DNA of 64,000 nt from positions 2,170,001-2,234,000 of the forward strand of contig NZ_JACCFE010000002.1 of NCBI RefSeq assembly GCF_014256275.1, written 5' to 3'. This DNA comes from Rhodococcus sp. 4CII (GTDB taxonomy: Bacteria > Actinomycetota > Actinomycetes > Mycobacteriales > Mycobacteriaceae). The notes under the pieces are model-generated. The model searched no databases and was not told the origin of the DNA. It saw nothing but the letters and a program-made list of their open reading frames with translations. The position numbers and the translations under genes were made by a program. Positions 28,700 to 37,225 of this stretch are shown here, one piece after another; position 1 is the stretch's first letter, and every line of letters starts with the position of its first letter.

Positions 28700-29976
28700 T
28701 AGCCCCCGGATCGGCCCCCGCGCTCGCGCCACACCTGCCGGATGGGCCGCAGAACCAATCCCATCTGCCGTCGCGTCTTCCCGCGGGTCACCAGCACGCC
28801 CGTGATCGCGACGATCCACACCGGGTACTGCACGAGCCACGCCACCCGGAAACTGTCGAACGAGTACCCGCCCATCGCGTCGAGAATGAGTCCCATCGCC
28901 TGGATGACAAGCAGCGACGCCAGGAATCCGCCGATGTTGACCATGCCCTGCGCGGTTCCCATGCTGGTGCTCGGGTTGAACATCCGGGCGTAGTCGAATC
29001 CGATCATCGAACCGGGGCCGCCCACCGAGATCACCATCACCAGAAGCGCCAGCAACCAGATCGGCGCCGGTCCCGGCAGCGCCAGCACGACGGTCCACAT
29101 CGCCGCGTTGCTGATCATGATCGCCAGCACCAGATACGAGCGGCGCATCGGGAAGCGGCCGCTGAGGATGCCGATGATCGGCCCGGCCACGATCGCCGAG
29201 ATCACCGACAGCGTCAGCAGCGAACCGGCCTCGGCCGCCGACAACCCCTGCGCCGACCTCAGATACGGCACGCCCCACAGCAGGGCGAACGTCGTCATCG
29301 AGAACTGCGTGCCCATGTGGGTGAAGAAGCCCAGCCGGGTGCCGTGCCGCCGCCACACCGCGCGGATCTGCGTTCCCACCTCCCGCAGTCCGGCGGGTGC
29401 GGCCACCACCTCGAGACCGGGCGGCGCGTTGCGGATGACGGACACAGCCAGCACGAAGGACAGCAACCCGAGCGACGCCGCCGTGCCGTAGGCGAAACTC
29501 CAGCCCGGCCCGTTCAGCAGCAGCATCAACGGCAGCGCAGACAGGATCTGGCCGATCTGACCGAAGATGCCGGTCAGCTGGGACACGAGCGGCACCCGCC
29601 GCGGCGCGAACCATTGCGGCACCAGGCGCAGCACGGAGATGAACGTCATCGCATCGCCGACGCCGACGAACACGCGCGCGGCGACGGCCAACGGCAGCGA
29701 TTCGGTGAGAGCGAGCACCATCTGCGCCGACGCCATGATGAGCGCGCCGGCGGCGATCATGACCCGCGACCCGTACCGGTCGAGGAGCACACCGGCCGGG
29801 ATCTGCATGCCCGCGTACACCACGATCTGGAGCACGACGAAACTCGACAGCACACTCGGACTGATCGAAAATCGTTCCGACGCCGCGAGGCCCGACACAC
29901 CGAACGAGGTTCGATGCAGGACGGCGACGATATATGCGACAACCCCGACGCCCCACACCAACCACACTCTGTTCAT
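28699..29976 (-). CDS. MFS transporter (12-helix)
   Basis: A 425-residue membrane carrier. The helices include VWLVWGVGVVAYIVAVLHR at the start, with motif A-like PAGVLLDRYGSRVMIAAGA, a long central loop containing REVGTQIRAVWRRHGTR, and GILSGRFPMRRSYLVL in the second half. This layout fits the 12-helix anion/metabolite branches rather than DHA2. The N-terminus starts directly at helix 1 (MNRV). It lies 45 bp downstream of the aldo/keto reductase on the same strand and could be co-transcribed with it. The substrate is unknown. Confidence 0.9.
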   Translation of the reverse strand: MNRVWLVWGVGVVAYIVAVLHRTSFGVSGLAASERFSISPSVLSSFVVLQIVVYAGMQIPAGVLLDRYGSRVMIAAGALIMASAQMVLALTESLPLAVAARVFVGVGDAMTFISVLRLVPQWFAPRRVPLVSQLTGIFGQIGQILSALPLMLLLNGPGWSFAYGTAASLGLLSFVLAVSVIRNAPPGLEVVAAPAGLREVGTQIRAVWRRHGTRLGFFTHMGTQFSMTTFALLWGVPYLRSAQGLSAAEAGSLLTLSVISAIVAGPIIGILSGRFPMRRSYLVLAIMISNAAMWTVVLALPGPAPIWLLALLVMVISVGGPGSMIGFDYARMFNPSTSMGTAQGMVNIGGFLASLLVIQAMGLILDAMGGYSFDSFRVAWLVQYPVWIVAITGVLVTRGKTRRQMGLVLRPIRQVWRERGGRSGG

Positions 29977-30021
29977 CGCAGATCAAACTACCCGCCAGCA
30001 GGCATTACCCGCTGGGTGAAG

Positions 30022-31020
30022 TCACTCGCGGCCCAGCGACACCCAGGTCGGATCGGCCGTGCGCTCGCCGACGGTGAGGTCCGCGAGCAGGTCCAGGCGC
30101 GCGATCTGCCCCTCGGTCAGCGTCAGCGCGAGCGCGCCCGCGTTTTCCGTCACCCGCGCCGCGAACCGGGTGCCGGGGATCGACACGGACGGCAGTCCGA
30201 ACTCGCGGCCCTTTGCGTCCAGCCACGCCAGCGACACCTGGGCGGGTGTCGCGTCGAGCTCGGCGGCGACCTCGCGGACGACGTCCAGCACCTTCAGGTT
30301 CGCGGGTAACGCGTCGTCGCCGAAACGCGGGAAGCGCCGGCGCAGATCGTTGTCGCCGAGCACGGCCGGGTCGTACGTTCCGGTGAGGAAGCCGCGGCCG
30401 ACCGGCGAGTACGGCACGAAGCCGATGCCCAGTTCCGCCGCCGCGGGAACCACGTGCTTCTCGACGTCGCGACTCCAGATGCTCCACTCGCTCTGGACCG
30501 CGGCGATGGGATGCACCCGCGACGCGCGACGCAGTTCGTCGCCGGTGGCCTCGGACAGTCCGATGTTGCGGACCTTCCCGGCCTTCACTTGTTCCGCGAT
30601 CGCACCGACGGTGTCCTCGATGGGCACCTCGGGGTCGACGCGGTGCAGGTAGTAGAGGTCGACGGTATCGACACCGAGCCGGGTCAGCGATTCGTCGAGA
30701 GCCTGCGACACGTACTCGGGCTTGCCGTTGATGCTGCGCCGGCCGTTCGCGATGTTGCCGACGAGCCCGAACTTGGTGGCCAACTGCACCTCGTCGCGCC
30801 GTTCCTTCAGCACCGTGCCCACCGCGATCTCACTCGCGCCGTCGCCGTACACATTGGCTGTGTCGATGAAGGTCACGCCGATGTCGATGGCGTGGTGGAG
30901 GGTCGCGAGCGCCTCCGCGGCGTCGACGGGGCCGTACACGGGGGCGACGGACATGGCGCCGTAGCCCTGGGCACTGACGGTGAAGCCTTCGGACAACTGC
31001 ACGGTGGGGATGTTGGTCAT
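30022..31020 (-). CDS. Aldo/keto reductase
   Basis: A 332-residue NADPH-dependent oxidoreductase with a TIM barrel. The catalytic tetrad is visible: Asp and Tyr in FIDTANVYGDGASE, Lys in LATKFGLVGN, His in LYYLHRVDPEVP. Cofactor-binding residues fall in SIPGTRFAARVTENAGAL near the end. It resembles the AKR13/YakC branch that reduces aldehydes and ketones. ATG 31,020 was chosen; an in-frame ATG nine bases upstream is possible. It is divergent from the MDMPI-fold gene and upstream of the MFS gene. The natural substrate is not indicated. Confidence 0.93.
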   Translation of the reverse strand: MTNIPTVQLSEGFTVSAQGYGAMSVAPVYGPVDAAEALATLHHAIDIGVTFIDTANVYGDGASEIAVGTVLKERRDEVQLATKFGLVGNIANGRRSINGKPEYVSQALDESLTRLGVDTVDLYYLHRVDPEVPIEDTVGAIAEQVKAGKVRNIGLSEATGDELRRASRVHPIAAVQSEWSIWSRDVEKHVVPAAAELGIGFVPYSPVGRGFLTGTYDPAVLGDNDLRRRFPRFGDDALPANLKVLDVVREVAAELDATPAQVSLAWLDAKGREFGLPSVSIPGTRFAARVTENAGALALTLTEGQIARLDLLADLTVGERTADPTWVSLGRE

Positions 31021-31104
31021 GCGCCCCATCCTTCCCGAGCCCCCCGACAGGTGCATCGTTTGGAATCGCGGTGATCGTGAGCCGGCTGCCTCTACCCTGA
31101 GGGC

Positions 31105-31671
31105 ATGCCATTCGACTGGTTCGAACTCGCCCGCATCGCCCACCGCGAGTTCGGTGCACGGGTCGCCGCGATCACCGACTGGTCGGCGCCCACCCCGGAC
31201 CGCGAATGGGACGTCACGCATCTGGTGCGGCACGTCATCGAGGAACAGCAATGGGTTCCTCCACTACTGGCCGGGAAGACGGTCGGCGAAGCGACCCCGG
31301 ACATCGAGCCCCTGCACGGCGACATGCGGTCGGAATGGGAGCGGTATTCGGACGCGGCCATCCGGGCATGGTTGTCGACGGACCCGCATACGCAGGTGCA
31401 CCTGTCCTACGGCACGGTCCCGCTCGAGCCGTATCTGCGGCAGCAGATCGCCGACGTCACCATCCACGCGTGGGACCTCGCCAAGGCCACCGGATCCGAC
31501 GACACGCTCGATGCGCACCTCGTCGCCGGCGTCTGGTCCGATCTCGACGGCCAACGCGAGATGCTGTCCGAGAGCGGTCTGTTCGACGACCCCGTCGACG
31601 TCCCCGCCGACGCGCCGCTGCAGGATCGCCTGATCGCCCTCACCGGTCGCGATCCCCGGCAACGCATTTAA
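31105..31671 (+). CDS. Mycothiol-dependent maleylpyruvate isomerase fold protein
   Basis: A 188-residue protein of the DinB/MDMPI superfamily (TIGR03086-like). The N-terminal helical bundle has WDVTHLVRHVIEEQQWVPPLLAGK, and HAWDLAKATGSDDTLD follows later. This His-Ala-Trp-Asp-Leu block supplies a metal ligand in actinobacterial members. These proteins usually catalyse mycothiol-dependent isomerisation or S-transfer; the substrate here is unknown. TACCCT lies six bases before the ATG, so the transcript may be leaderless, although GAGGGC could serve as a weak ribosome site. It is followed 37 bp later by ilvD. Confidence 0.8.
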   Translation: MPFDWFELARIAHREFGARVAAITDWSAPTPDREWDVTHLVRHVIEEQQWVPPLLAGKTVGEATPDIEPLHGDMRSEWERYSDAAIRAWLSTDPHTQVHLSYGTVPLEPYLRQQIADVTIHAWDLAKATGSDDTLDAHLVAGVWSDLDGQREMLSESGLFDDPVDVPADAPLQDRLIALTGRDPRQRI

Positions 31672-31708
31672 CCAACCGGCGCCGAGGCTCCCGCCTACGC
31701 TGGGAAAC

Positions 31709-33403
31709 ATGAGTACCTCGGATCCGAAACCCCGCAGCCGCGACGTCACCGACGGACTGGAGAAGACCGCAGCGCGCGGAATGCTCCGTGCGGTCGGCAT
31801 GGGCGACGACGACTGGGGCAAGTCGCAGATCGGGGTGGCGTCGTCCTGGAACGAGATCACCCCGTGCAACCTGTCCCTCGACCGGCTCGCGAAGGCCGTC
31901 AAGGACGGCGTCCACGCGGGCGGCGGATATCCCATGGAGTTCGGCACCATCTCCGTGTCCGACGGCATCTCGATGGGCCATGAGGGCATGCACTTCTCGC
32001 TCGTGTCCCGCGAGGTCATCGCCGACAGCGTGGAAACGGTGATGCAGGCCGAGCGTCTCGACGGGTCGGTGCTGCTCGCCGGTTGCGACAAGTCACTGCC
32101 CGGCATGCTGATGGCCGCGGCCCGCCTGGATCTCGCGAGCGTCTTCCTCTACGCCGGGTCGATCCTGCCGGGCATCGCGAAACTGTCCGACGGCACCGAA
32201 CGCGACGTCACCATCATCGACGCGTTCGAGGCGGTCGGCGCCTGCTCCCGCGGCCTGATGAGCCGCGAGGACGTCGACGCCATCGAGCGCGCCATCTGTC
32301 CCGGCGAAGGCGCGTGCGGCGGGATGTACACCGCGAACACCATGGCCAGTGCCGCCGAGGCGCTCGGCATGTCGCTGCCCGGGAGCGCGTCCCCGCCCGC
32401 CACCGACCGCCGTCGCGACGGATTCGCGCGGCGCAGCGGACAAGCGGTCGTCGAACTGCTCCGCCGCGGCATCACCGCCCGGGACATCCTCACCAAGGAG
32501 GCGTTCGAGAACGCCATCGCCGTGGTCATGGCGTTCGGCGGTTCCACCAACGCCGTGCTGCACCTGCTGGCGATTGCCAGCGAGGCCGACGTCGAATTGA
32601 CGCTCGACGACTTCTCCCGCGTCGGCGCCCGGGTCCCGCACCTGGCGGACGTCAAACCGTTCGGCAAGCACGTGATGAAGGACGTCGACCACATCGGCGG
32701 CGTCCCCGTCATCATGAAGGCCCTGCTCGACGCCGGGATGCTGCACGGCGACTGCCTCACCGTCACCGGCCGGACCATGGCCGAGAACTTGGCGGACATC
32801 GCGCCTCCCGACCCGGACGGCAAGGTGCTCCGCGCGATGAGCGCACCCATCCACCCGACCGGCGGCATCACGATCCTCAAGGGTTCCCTCGCTCCGGGTG
32901 GTGCGGTGGTGAAATCAGCCGGTTTCGACTCCGACGTGTTCACCGGCACCGCCCGCGTCTTCGAACGGGAACGGGCCGCGATGGACGCTCTCGAGGACGG
33001 CACCATCACGAACGGCGACGTCGTCGTGATCCGCTACGAGGGGCCGAAGGGCGGCCCCGGGATGCGCGAAATGCTCGCGATCACGGGGGCGATCAAGGGC
33101 GCCGGCCTGGGCAAGGACGTCCTCCTGCTCACCGACGGTCGTTTCTCCGGTGGCACCACCGGACTGTGCGTGGGCCACGTGGCGCCGGAGGCCGTCGACG
33201 GAGGTCCCATCGCGTTCGTCCGCGACGGCGACCAGATCCGATTGGATGTCGGCACGGGCACGCTGGAACTGCTCGTCGACGAAGCGGAATTGGCTTCTCG
33301 GAAGGACGGGTGGGAGCCGCTGCCCCCGCGCTACACCCGCGGGGTCCTCGCCAAGTACACGAAGCTCGTCGGTTCCGCCTCGGGCGGCGCCGTCTGCGGG
33401 TAG
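31709..33403 (+). CDS. ilvD: Dihydroxy-acid dehydratase
   Basis: A 564-residue Fe-S dehydratase of valine, isoleucine and pantothenate synthesis, converting 2,3-dihydroxyisovalerate to 2-ketoisovalerate. Cluster-ligand regions are visible: ITPCNLSLDRLA, LAGCDKSLPGM and GEGACGGMYTANTMA. Also present are FGGSTNAVLHLLAIA and the C-terminal TDGRFSGGTTGLCVGHVAPEA. Length is normal for the family. TACGCT is seven bases before the ATG (leaderless spacing). No other branched-chain genes are adjacent. A strong hairpin follows the stop. Confidence 0.97.
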   Translation: MSTSDPKPRSRDVTDGLEKTAARGMLRAVGMGDDDWGKSQIGVASSWNEITPCNLSLDRLAKAVKDGVHAGGGYPMEFGTISVSDGISMGHEGMHFSLVSREVIADSVETVMQAERLDGSVLLAGCDKSLPGMLMAAARLDLASVFLYAGSILPGIAKLSDGTERDVTIIDAFEAVGACSRGLMSREDVDAIERAICPGEGACGGMYTANTMASAAEALGMSLPGSASPPATDRRRDGFARRSGQAVVELLRRGITARDILTKEAFENAIAVVMAFGGSTNAVLHLLAIASEADVELTLDDFSRVGARVPHLADVKPFGKHVMKDVDHIGGVPVIMKALLDAGMLHGDCLTVTGRTMAENLADIAPPDPDGKVLRAMSAPIHPTGGITILKGSLAPGGAVVKSAGFDSDVFTGTARVFERERAAMDALEDGTITNGDVVVIRYEGPKGGPGMREMLAITGAIKGAGLGKDVLLLTDGRFSGGTTGLCVGHVAPEAVDGGPIAFVRDGDQIRLDVGTGTLELLVDEAELASRKDGWEPLPPRYTRGVLAKYTKLVGSASGGAVCG

Positions 33404-33417
33404 GCGCTTCGCGCCGG

Positions 33418-33455
33418 TGAGTGGTTAGCGAGTCCAGAGACTCGTTAACCAGTCA
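33418..33455. terminator. 17-bp imperfect hairpin after ilvD
   Basis: The arms 33,418-33,434 and 33,439-33,455 pair with two mismatches around the 4-base loop CAGA. The core arms are GCGAGTC and GACTCGT. It lies between the convergent ilvD and secreted-protease genes, so it could terminate both. Confidence 0.65.
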
Positions 33456-33471
33456 CGGGCGCCGCAGGCGC

Positions 33472-34125
33472 CTAAATGGGCCGGAAGCCCGCCCCCGGAC
33501 CGCCGCTCGCGTTCATGTCGTTGACGATCGAGTTGAGGTTGGTGCCGATCTCCGGGCCGACGCACGGCGCCGCGAGGTAGGCGTTGACCATGGCCACCAG
33601 GGTCGTGCCGACGACCATCGGTGCGCCGGAGTCACCCTCGATCACGCAGGCCTGGGTCCACGTCTCCCCGGTCTGCATGAGGTCGCCGTAGACGATGCCG
33701 CACGTGTTTCCGGTGGTGCGGCCTTCCTTGCACGCGACCTGCGGGAAGGCTGCGGGTGCGCCGATCTGCGTGATGGTGACGCCCCCGACCCGGTTGACCG
33801 GGACGACCTTGTTGGGGTCGAACTGGATCACCGCATAGTCGAGGGCCGGATTGGAGACGACGAACGTGCCGACGATGCCGGCGTCCTGGTTCGCCTCGGC
33901 CACCACGTACGAGCCCGCCTCACCGCAGTGGCCGGCCGTCAGTCCGACGAGCCGGCCCGCGTTGTCGTGCCCGATGGTGGTGAGCGAACAGACGAGTTCG
34001 TCGTTCACCACAATCCCCGAACCGCCCCCCAAGACGGCGGCCGGAGCTGCTGTCGCGGACCCCGCCGCAACGAATCCCAGAATTCCCGCTGTTGCCGCAA
34101 CAACCGCCGCGAATCGTTTCAACAT
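33472..34125 (-). CDS. Secreted trypsin-like serine protease (S1 family)
   Basis: A 217-residue exported protease. The signal peptide is MLKRFAAVVAATAGILGFVA, with cleavage expected after AGSATA-A. The triad is complete: His in GLTAGHCGEAG, Asp in NPALDYAVIQFD, Ser in IEGDSGAPMV. Several cysteines (CSL, HCG, CKEGRTTGNTC, QAC, APC) should form the disulphides of chymotrypsin-like enzymes. The ATG at 34,125 is fixed by GGAAGG nine bases upstream; a longer frame would spoil the signal peptide. The small size matches compact actinobacterial S1 enzymes. The substrate is unknown. Confidence 0.92.
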   Translation of the reverse strand: MLKRFAAVVAATAGILGFVAAGSATAAPAAVLGGGSGIVVNDELVCSLTTIGHDNAGRLVGLTAGHCGEAGSYVVAEANQDAGIVGTFVVSNPALDYAVIQFDPNKVVPVNRVGGVTITQIGAPAAFPQVACKEGRTTGNTCGIVYGDLMQTGETWTQACVIEGDSGAPMVVGTTLVAMVNAYLAAPCVGPEIGTNLNSIVNDMNASGGPGAGFRPI

Positions 34126-34183
34126 TTTTTCGAACCTTCCCGGATGAGCCCCGACGGCCGCGTGTCTCTCCATAAGAATCCCA

Positions 34184-34206
34184 CCCGCACAAGCCCTGCG
34201 TGCGGG
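34184..34206. terminator. Short hairpin downstream of the 34.2-35.0 kb gene
   Basis: CCCGCAC (34,184-34,190) pairs with GTGCGGG (34,200-34,206) over a 9-base loop. It lies about 40 bases after the stop of the minus-strand gene at 34,247, in the gap before the protease gene. A seven-pair stem without a T-tract makes this a weak terminator call. Confidence 0.3.
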
Positions 34207-34246
34207 AATGCAGATGTAGGGACCGCGACCGTTGCTCGTCCGGGCG

Positions 34247-34960
34247 CTAGTCGACGGCGCCGAGCGCCTCGAGCGCTTTGCGTGCGTCCTCGAGTTGCCG
34301 GCTCAGCTCGTCGACCCGGGCCGCCGCGAGGTTGCGTGCGGCGACGATGATCGACTCGACCGCCTCGATCGCGGTCTCCTCCCCCAGTTCCCGGACGGCA
34401 CGCTCGACGGCGTCCGGCGAGACGGAAACCGCCTTGCCGGGACGCTTCGTGCCGTGCGCGACGGTGACGCTCCAGTCGTTGTCGGCCCCGGCGTGGATGG
34501 TGACGCTCACTCCCGCGGGCACCTTCTTGCTGGTGCGCTTGGCCGGTGCCGCCGCCGGTTTCGGGGCCGGGGTGGCGGTGGGCTGCGCGGTCGCGACGGT
34601 CCTCGCGGCGGGAGCCCTGGCGGCGGGCGGCGGACCGGGTTCGATCTCCTGATGCACGACCGGCGCCGCGGGGGCGGCGGGTGCGGCGGCCTGCTTGGGC
34701 GCCGGAATGCGTCTCATCAGAAGCTCCTCCGCTTCGAAGGGAAGCTCGTCGTCTACACCCTTGGGGCGGATCTGGACCGTATTGCCTTGCACCGCGATCA
34801 CTTTCGCCGAGGCGCCGGCCTCGAGCCCGAGGCTGGGCATCGCCTCGCGCAGATACACGGTGGCCCGCTTGCCTTCCGCGATCGCGGCAGCGAGGGTCTC
34901 GAGATTCTCCGCGGTCAGGTGATCCGGTGCGGCGGCGCCGGAACGTCTACGGGGCGGCAT
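34247..34960 (-). CDS. Ala/Pro-rich protein, possibly DUF6319 family
   Basis: A 237-residue protein of unknown function. The N-terminal part (MPPRRRSGAAAPDHLTAENL) leads into a small beta-rich domain with AGASAKVIAVQGNTVQIRPKGVDDELPFEAEELLMRR. A central linker of about 60 residues is almost only Ala, Pro, Thr and Lys. The C-terminal domain has VSVTIHAGADNDWSVTVAHG and a predicted helix ending VDELSRQLEDARKALEALG. The layout recalls the DUF6319 proteins of Nocardiaceae, but I assign this only from memory. The start ATG 34,960 has AAAGGA six bases upstream. It is divergent from the adenylate cyclase, with a repeat array in between. Confidence 0.7.
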   Translation of the reverse strand: MPPRRRSGAAAPDHLTAENLETLAAAIAEGKRATVYLREAMPSLGLEAGASAKVIAVQGNTVQIRPKGVDDELPFEAEELLMRRIPAPKQAAAPAAPAAPVVHQEIEPGPPPAARAPAARTVATAQPTATPAPKPAAAPAKRTSKKVPAGVSVTIHAGADNDWSVTVAHGTKRPGKAVSVSPDAVERAVRELGEETAIEAVESIIVAARNLAAARVDELSRQLEDARKALEALGAVD

Positions 34961-35073
34961 GCGCTGTCCTTTCTGGTCTGTCTCCTGGTTACGCTCGTGA
35001 GCACCGCAACTCTCGCACACGCCACCGACGTTTCCCATCGGACGGGCTCGCCCAGTGGCAGATTGAGGGGCGG

Positions 35074-35161
35074 TGGACGCACCGCGTCTTGATGGGAATG
35101 GACGCACCGCGTCTTGATGGAATGGACGCACCGCGTCTTTATGGGATGGACGCACCGCGTC
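35074..35161. repeat. Four tandem 24-25 bp repeats, each with a 13-bp palindrome
   Basis: TGGACGCACCGCGTC occurs at 35,074, 35,099, 35,123 and 35,147, each followed by a TTGATGG-like spacer except the last. Inside each, GACGC-ACC-GCGTC is a perfect 5-3-5 inverted repeat. The period (25, 24, 24 bp) is close to a multiple of the helical turn. The array ends 34 bp before the adenylate cyclase start codon. It could be an operator array or a REP-like mobile palindrome family. Confidence 0.8.
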
Positions 35162-35195
35162 CAGGCATGCAGGCGAACGCATCGAGAGGAACAAC

Positions 35196-36260
35196 GTGAC
35201 CTCGGAACCCTCCGACAACAGCGAACAGCCGGACGAGTCGGTAGCGACGACGGAGATCTCCCCGACCCTGCTCCGCGATGTCCAGTCCGATCTCGAGGAG
35301 TCGCTGCTGGGCGGGCCCCGACGGTTCACCCGGGCCGAGATCGCCGATGCCGCGGGGGTCTCCCTAGAGCGGGCGGACCGCCTGTGGGTGTCGATGGGAT
35401 TCGCGATCGACATCGACCCGGACAGTGTCATGTTCACGGAGGGGGACGCGGCGGCGCTGCGGACCATCGCGTCGCTCGTCGACCGGGGGATCATTTCGCC
35501 GGAACGTGAAGTGGCGGCGGCCCGGGCGCTCGGTCAGTCGCTGTCGCGGCTCGCCGAATGGCAGGTGTCGCTGATCAGCACACACATCATCGATCAGCTC
35601 GCGGGTTCGGCGGGCAGCGACGAGCGGGCGATCCGGGAGCAGGTGCGTGAGCTCACCGCGGAGATCCTGCCCGCGGTCGAGTCGCTGCAGGCGTACGTGT
35701 GGCGCAGGCACGTCGCCTCGACCACCGGCCGCAACGTGGGGAATCCCGGTGAGGAGGTCGCGAGCCGGACCCTCGTGGTCGGTTTCGCGGACATCGTGGG
35801 ATATACGTCCCTGACGCGTCAGCTCGGCGCACGGGAGCTGGCCGATCTGCTGGAGCGATTCGAGTCGGCGTCGACGACGGTGATCGGTGGACATCAGGGG
35901 TGGGTGGTGAAGACGGTCGGCGACGAGGTGATGTTCGCCGTCGAATCGCCGGCCGATGCGGCGGAGATCGCCCTGCGGCTGCAGGAGCGGGTGCTGCCGG
36001 ACGAGGCGGACCCCGAATTGCGGGTCGGTCTCGCGATGGGGCCGGTGCTCGTCCGGTTCGGCGACCTGTACGGCTCCGTCGTCAACACCGCGGCGCGACT
36101 CACTGGTTCGGCGCGTCCCGGCACGGTGTTGATCGACGAGGAGCTCGCCCACGAGATCGAGGACGTTCCCGGTTACTACGTCAAACAGCTACGCCCACGA
36201 CGCGTTCGAGGTATACGCAGACTCGAGCAGTTCGTGCTGCGCCGAGACCGGGACGGCTGA
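35196..36260 (+). CDS. Class III adenylate cyclase, Rv1264-like
   Basis: A 354-residue enzyme making cAMP from ATP. The C-terminal cyclase homology domain starts near residue 190: FADIVGYTSLTRQLG contains the first metal-binding Asp, VVKTVGDEVMFAVES the substrate-defining Lys and second Asp, and DLYGSVVNTAARLTG the transition-state Asn/Arg region. The N-terminal 180 residues are helical, with FTRAEIADAAGVSLERADRLW, matching the autoinhibitory module of mycobacterial Rv1264, which senses acid pH. The start GTG 35,196 follows GAGAGGA. The four-repeat array lies directly upstream. Soluble: no membrane segments seen. pH sensing is inferred from the homologue. Confidence 0.92.
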   Translation: MTSEPSDNSEQPDESVATTEISPTLLRDVQSDLEESLLGGPRRFTRAEIADAAGVSLERADRLWVSMGFAIDIDPDSVMFTEGDAAALRTIASLVDRGIISPEREVAAARALGQSLSRLAEWQVSLISTHIIDQLAGSAGSDERAIREQVRELTAEILPAVESLQAYVWRRHVASTTGRNVGNPGEEVASRTLVVGFADIVGYTSLTRQLGARELADLLERFESASTTVIGGHQGWVVKTVGDEVMFAVESPADAAEIALRLQERVLPDEADPELRVGLAMGPVLVRFGDLYGSVVNTAARLTGSARPGTVLIDEELAHEIEDVPGYYVKQLRPRRVRGIRRLEQFVLRRDRDG

Positions 36261-36266
36261 CGACCG

Positions 36267-36371
36267 TCAGCTTCCGAAGGGAAGGGTTCCGGGCGGGATG
36301 GAGTATCCGCTGCTGCCGGCGGCAACGCCGCCCCACGCGCCGAGGAGCCAGTTGAGTGCATCAGTGATCAT
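36267..36371 (-). CDS. 34-residue small protein
   Basis: ATG 36,371 to TGA 36,267 encodes a 34-residue peptide beginning MITDALNWLLGAWGGVAAG and ending in a Ser/Gly/Pro-rich tail (SIPPGTLPFGS). A near-ideal ribosome site GGAAGG lies seven bases before the ATG. The first 20 residues could form one amphipathic or membrane helix. It is convergent with the adenylate cyclase (6-bp gap) and downstream of the TetR gene on the same strand, with a 92-bp gap. I do not recognise it. The good ribosome site and sensible composition are the reasons for calling it. Confidence 0.5.
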   Translation of the reverse strand: MITDALNWLLGAWGGVAAGSSGYSIPPGTLPFGS

Positions 36372-36463
36372 CGAGAAACCTTCCCACACCATTCATTCGA
36401 CAGGCGCGGCATCGGGTGCCGCGCGCACTGACACGGTAATGACGACACGCTGAGCTGTCGACG

Positions 36464-37135
36464 TCATAACGCCTGAGCAGGCGGTATCTCGCGCAGCGTC
36501 GGCGCGGCGGCACCCGCTTCGACCTGGGCGGCGCGTGCTGCGAGGAAGTCGTCGACGATCTGCTCACACGCCGTGCGTCCCAGCGGGGTGAGGGTGGCGA
36601 GCCGGGTGAAGACGAGGGGGCCGATGAGCTGCGCGAGGGCGAGGTCGTAGTCGAATCGGCCGAGGCGTTCCGCCGCTTCGGGCGTCCCGAAGACCTGGTC
36701 GAACGCCGCCCGGTACTGCGCGACGATCGTCTGCCGCAGCGTCCGCAGTTCCGGTTTGTCCGCTTCGATCGCGTCCGCGCTCGAGTAGTCGTCCAGTGCG
36801 GGTCCCATGCCGAGCCAGCACATCGCGGTCACGTTCATCGGGGCGCTCTCGATGAGTGACGCCTGACTGACCATCAGTTCGACCAGCCGGTCCCGGAGGT
36901 CGCCTTCGGCGAGCACCGTGGGAGCGGGCGGAATCAGCCGCCCGAACGCCGCGGCCACCAGCTCGGTGCCGTTGTCGAAATGCCGGTAGAGCGTGGCGCG
37001 GGCCACTTTCGCCAGCTTGGTCACGGCGTCGATGGTGACGGCGTCCGTGCCGCCCCTCGCGAGAAGAGTTGTCGCGGCGTCGAGAAGTCGCGCCCGGGAG
37101 CGCTGCCTGCGGGGATCCTGCTCGCTCATCTGCAC
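36464..37135 (-). CDS. TetR-family regulator of the adjacent exporter
   Basis: A 223-residue repressor. The helix-turn-helix is in SRARLLDAATTLLARGGTDA-VTIDAVTKLAKVARATLYRHFDNGTEL, typical of TetR. GTG 37,135 is taken because AGGAA sits at the right distance; ATG 37,129 is the alternative. It is divergent from an EmrB/QacA exporter across a 90-bp gap that contains a near-perfect palindrome, the classic arrangement of a local repressor and its pump. The inducing drug is not known. Confidence 0.9.
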   Translation of the reverse strand: MQMSEQDPRRQRSRARLLDAATTLLARGGTDAVTIDAVTKLAKVARATLYRHFDNGTELVAAAFGRLIPPAPTVLAEGDLRDRLVELMVSQASLIESAPMNVTAMCWLGMGPALDDYSSADAIEADKPELRTLRQTIVAQYRAAFDQVFGTPEAAERLGRFDYDLALAQLIGPLVFTRLATLTPLGRTACEQIVDDFLAARAAQVEAGAAAPTLREIPPAQAL

Positions 37136-37183
37136 CGCCCGTTCCTGCCGCTGCCCGACCTCTTGTGAACCGCCAGTCTACCT

Positions 37184-37202
37184 ACGATACTGACAGTCTC
37201 GT
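37184..37202. promoter_or_regulatory. Probable TetR operator overlapping exporter promoter
   Basis: ACGATACTGACAGTCTCGT pairs at 8 of 9 positions around a central A, with core ACTG-A-CAGT. It lies in the divergent gap, over a possible -10 (GATACT, 37,186-37,191) spaced 17 bases from TTGTGA at 37,163-37,168. Occupation would block the exporter promoter. Confidence 0.6.
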
Positions 37203-37225
37203 TACTTCCACGGAGGGACCACATC

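Noticed and set aside
35074..35161. CRISPR-like array
   Set aside because: Spacers are 9-10 bases and similar to each other, only four units, no cas genes; it is a palindromic tandem repeat.
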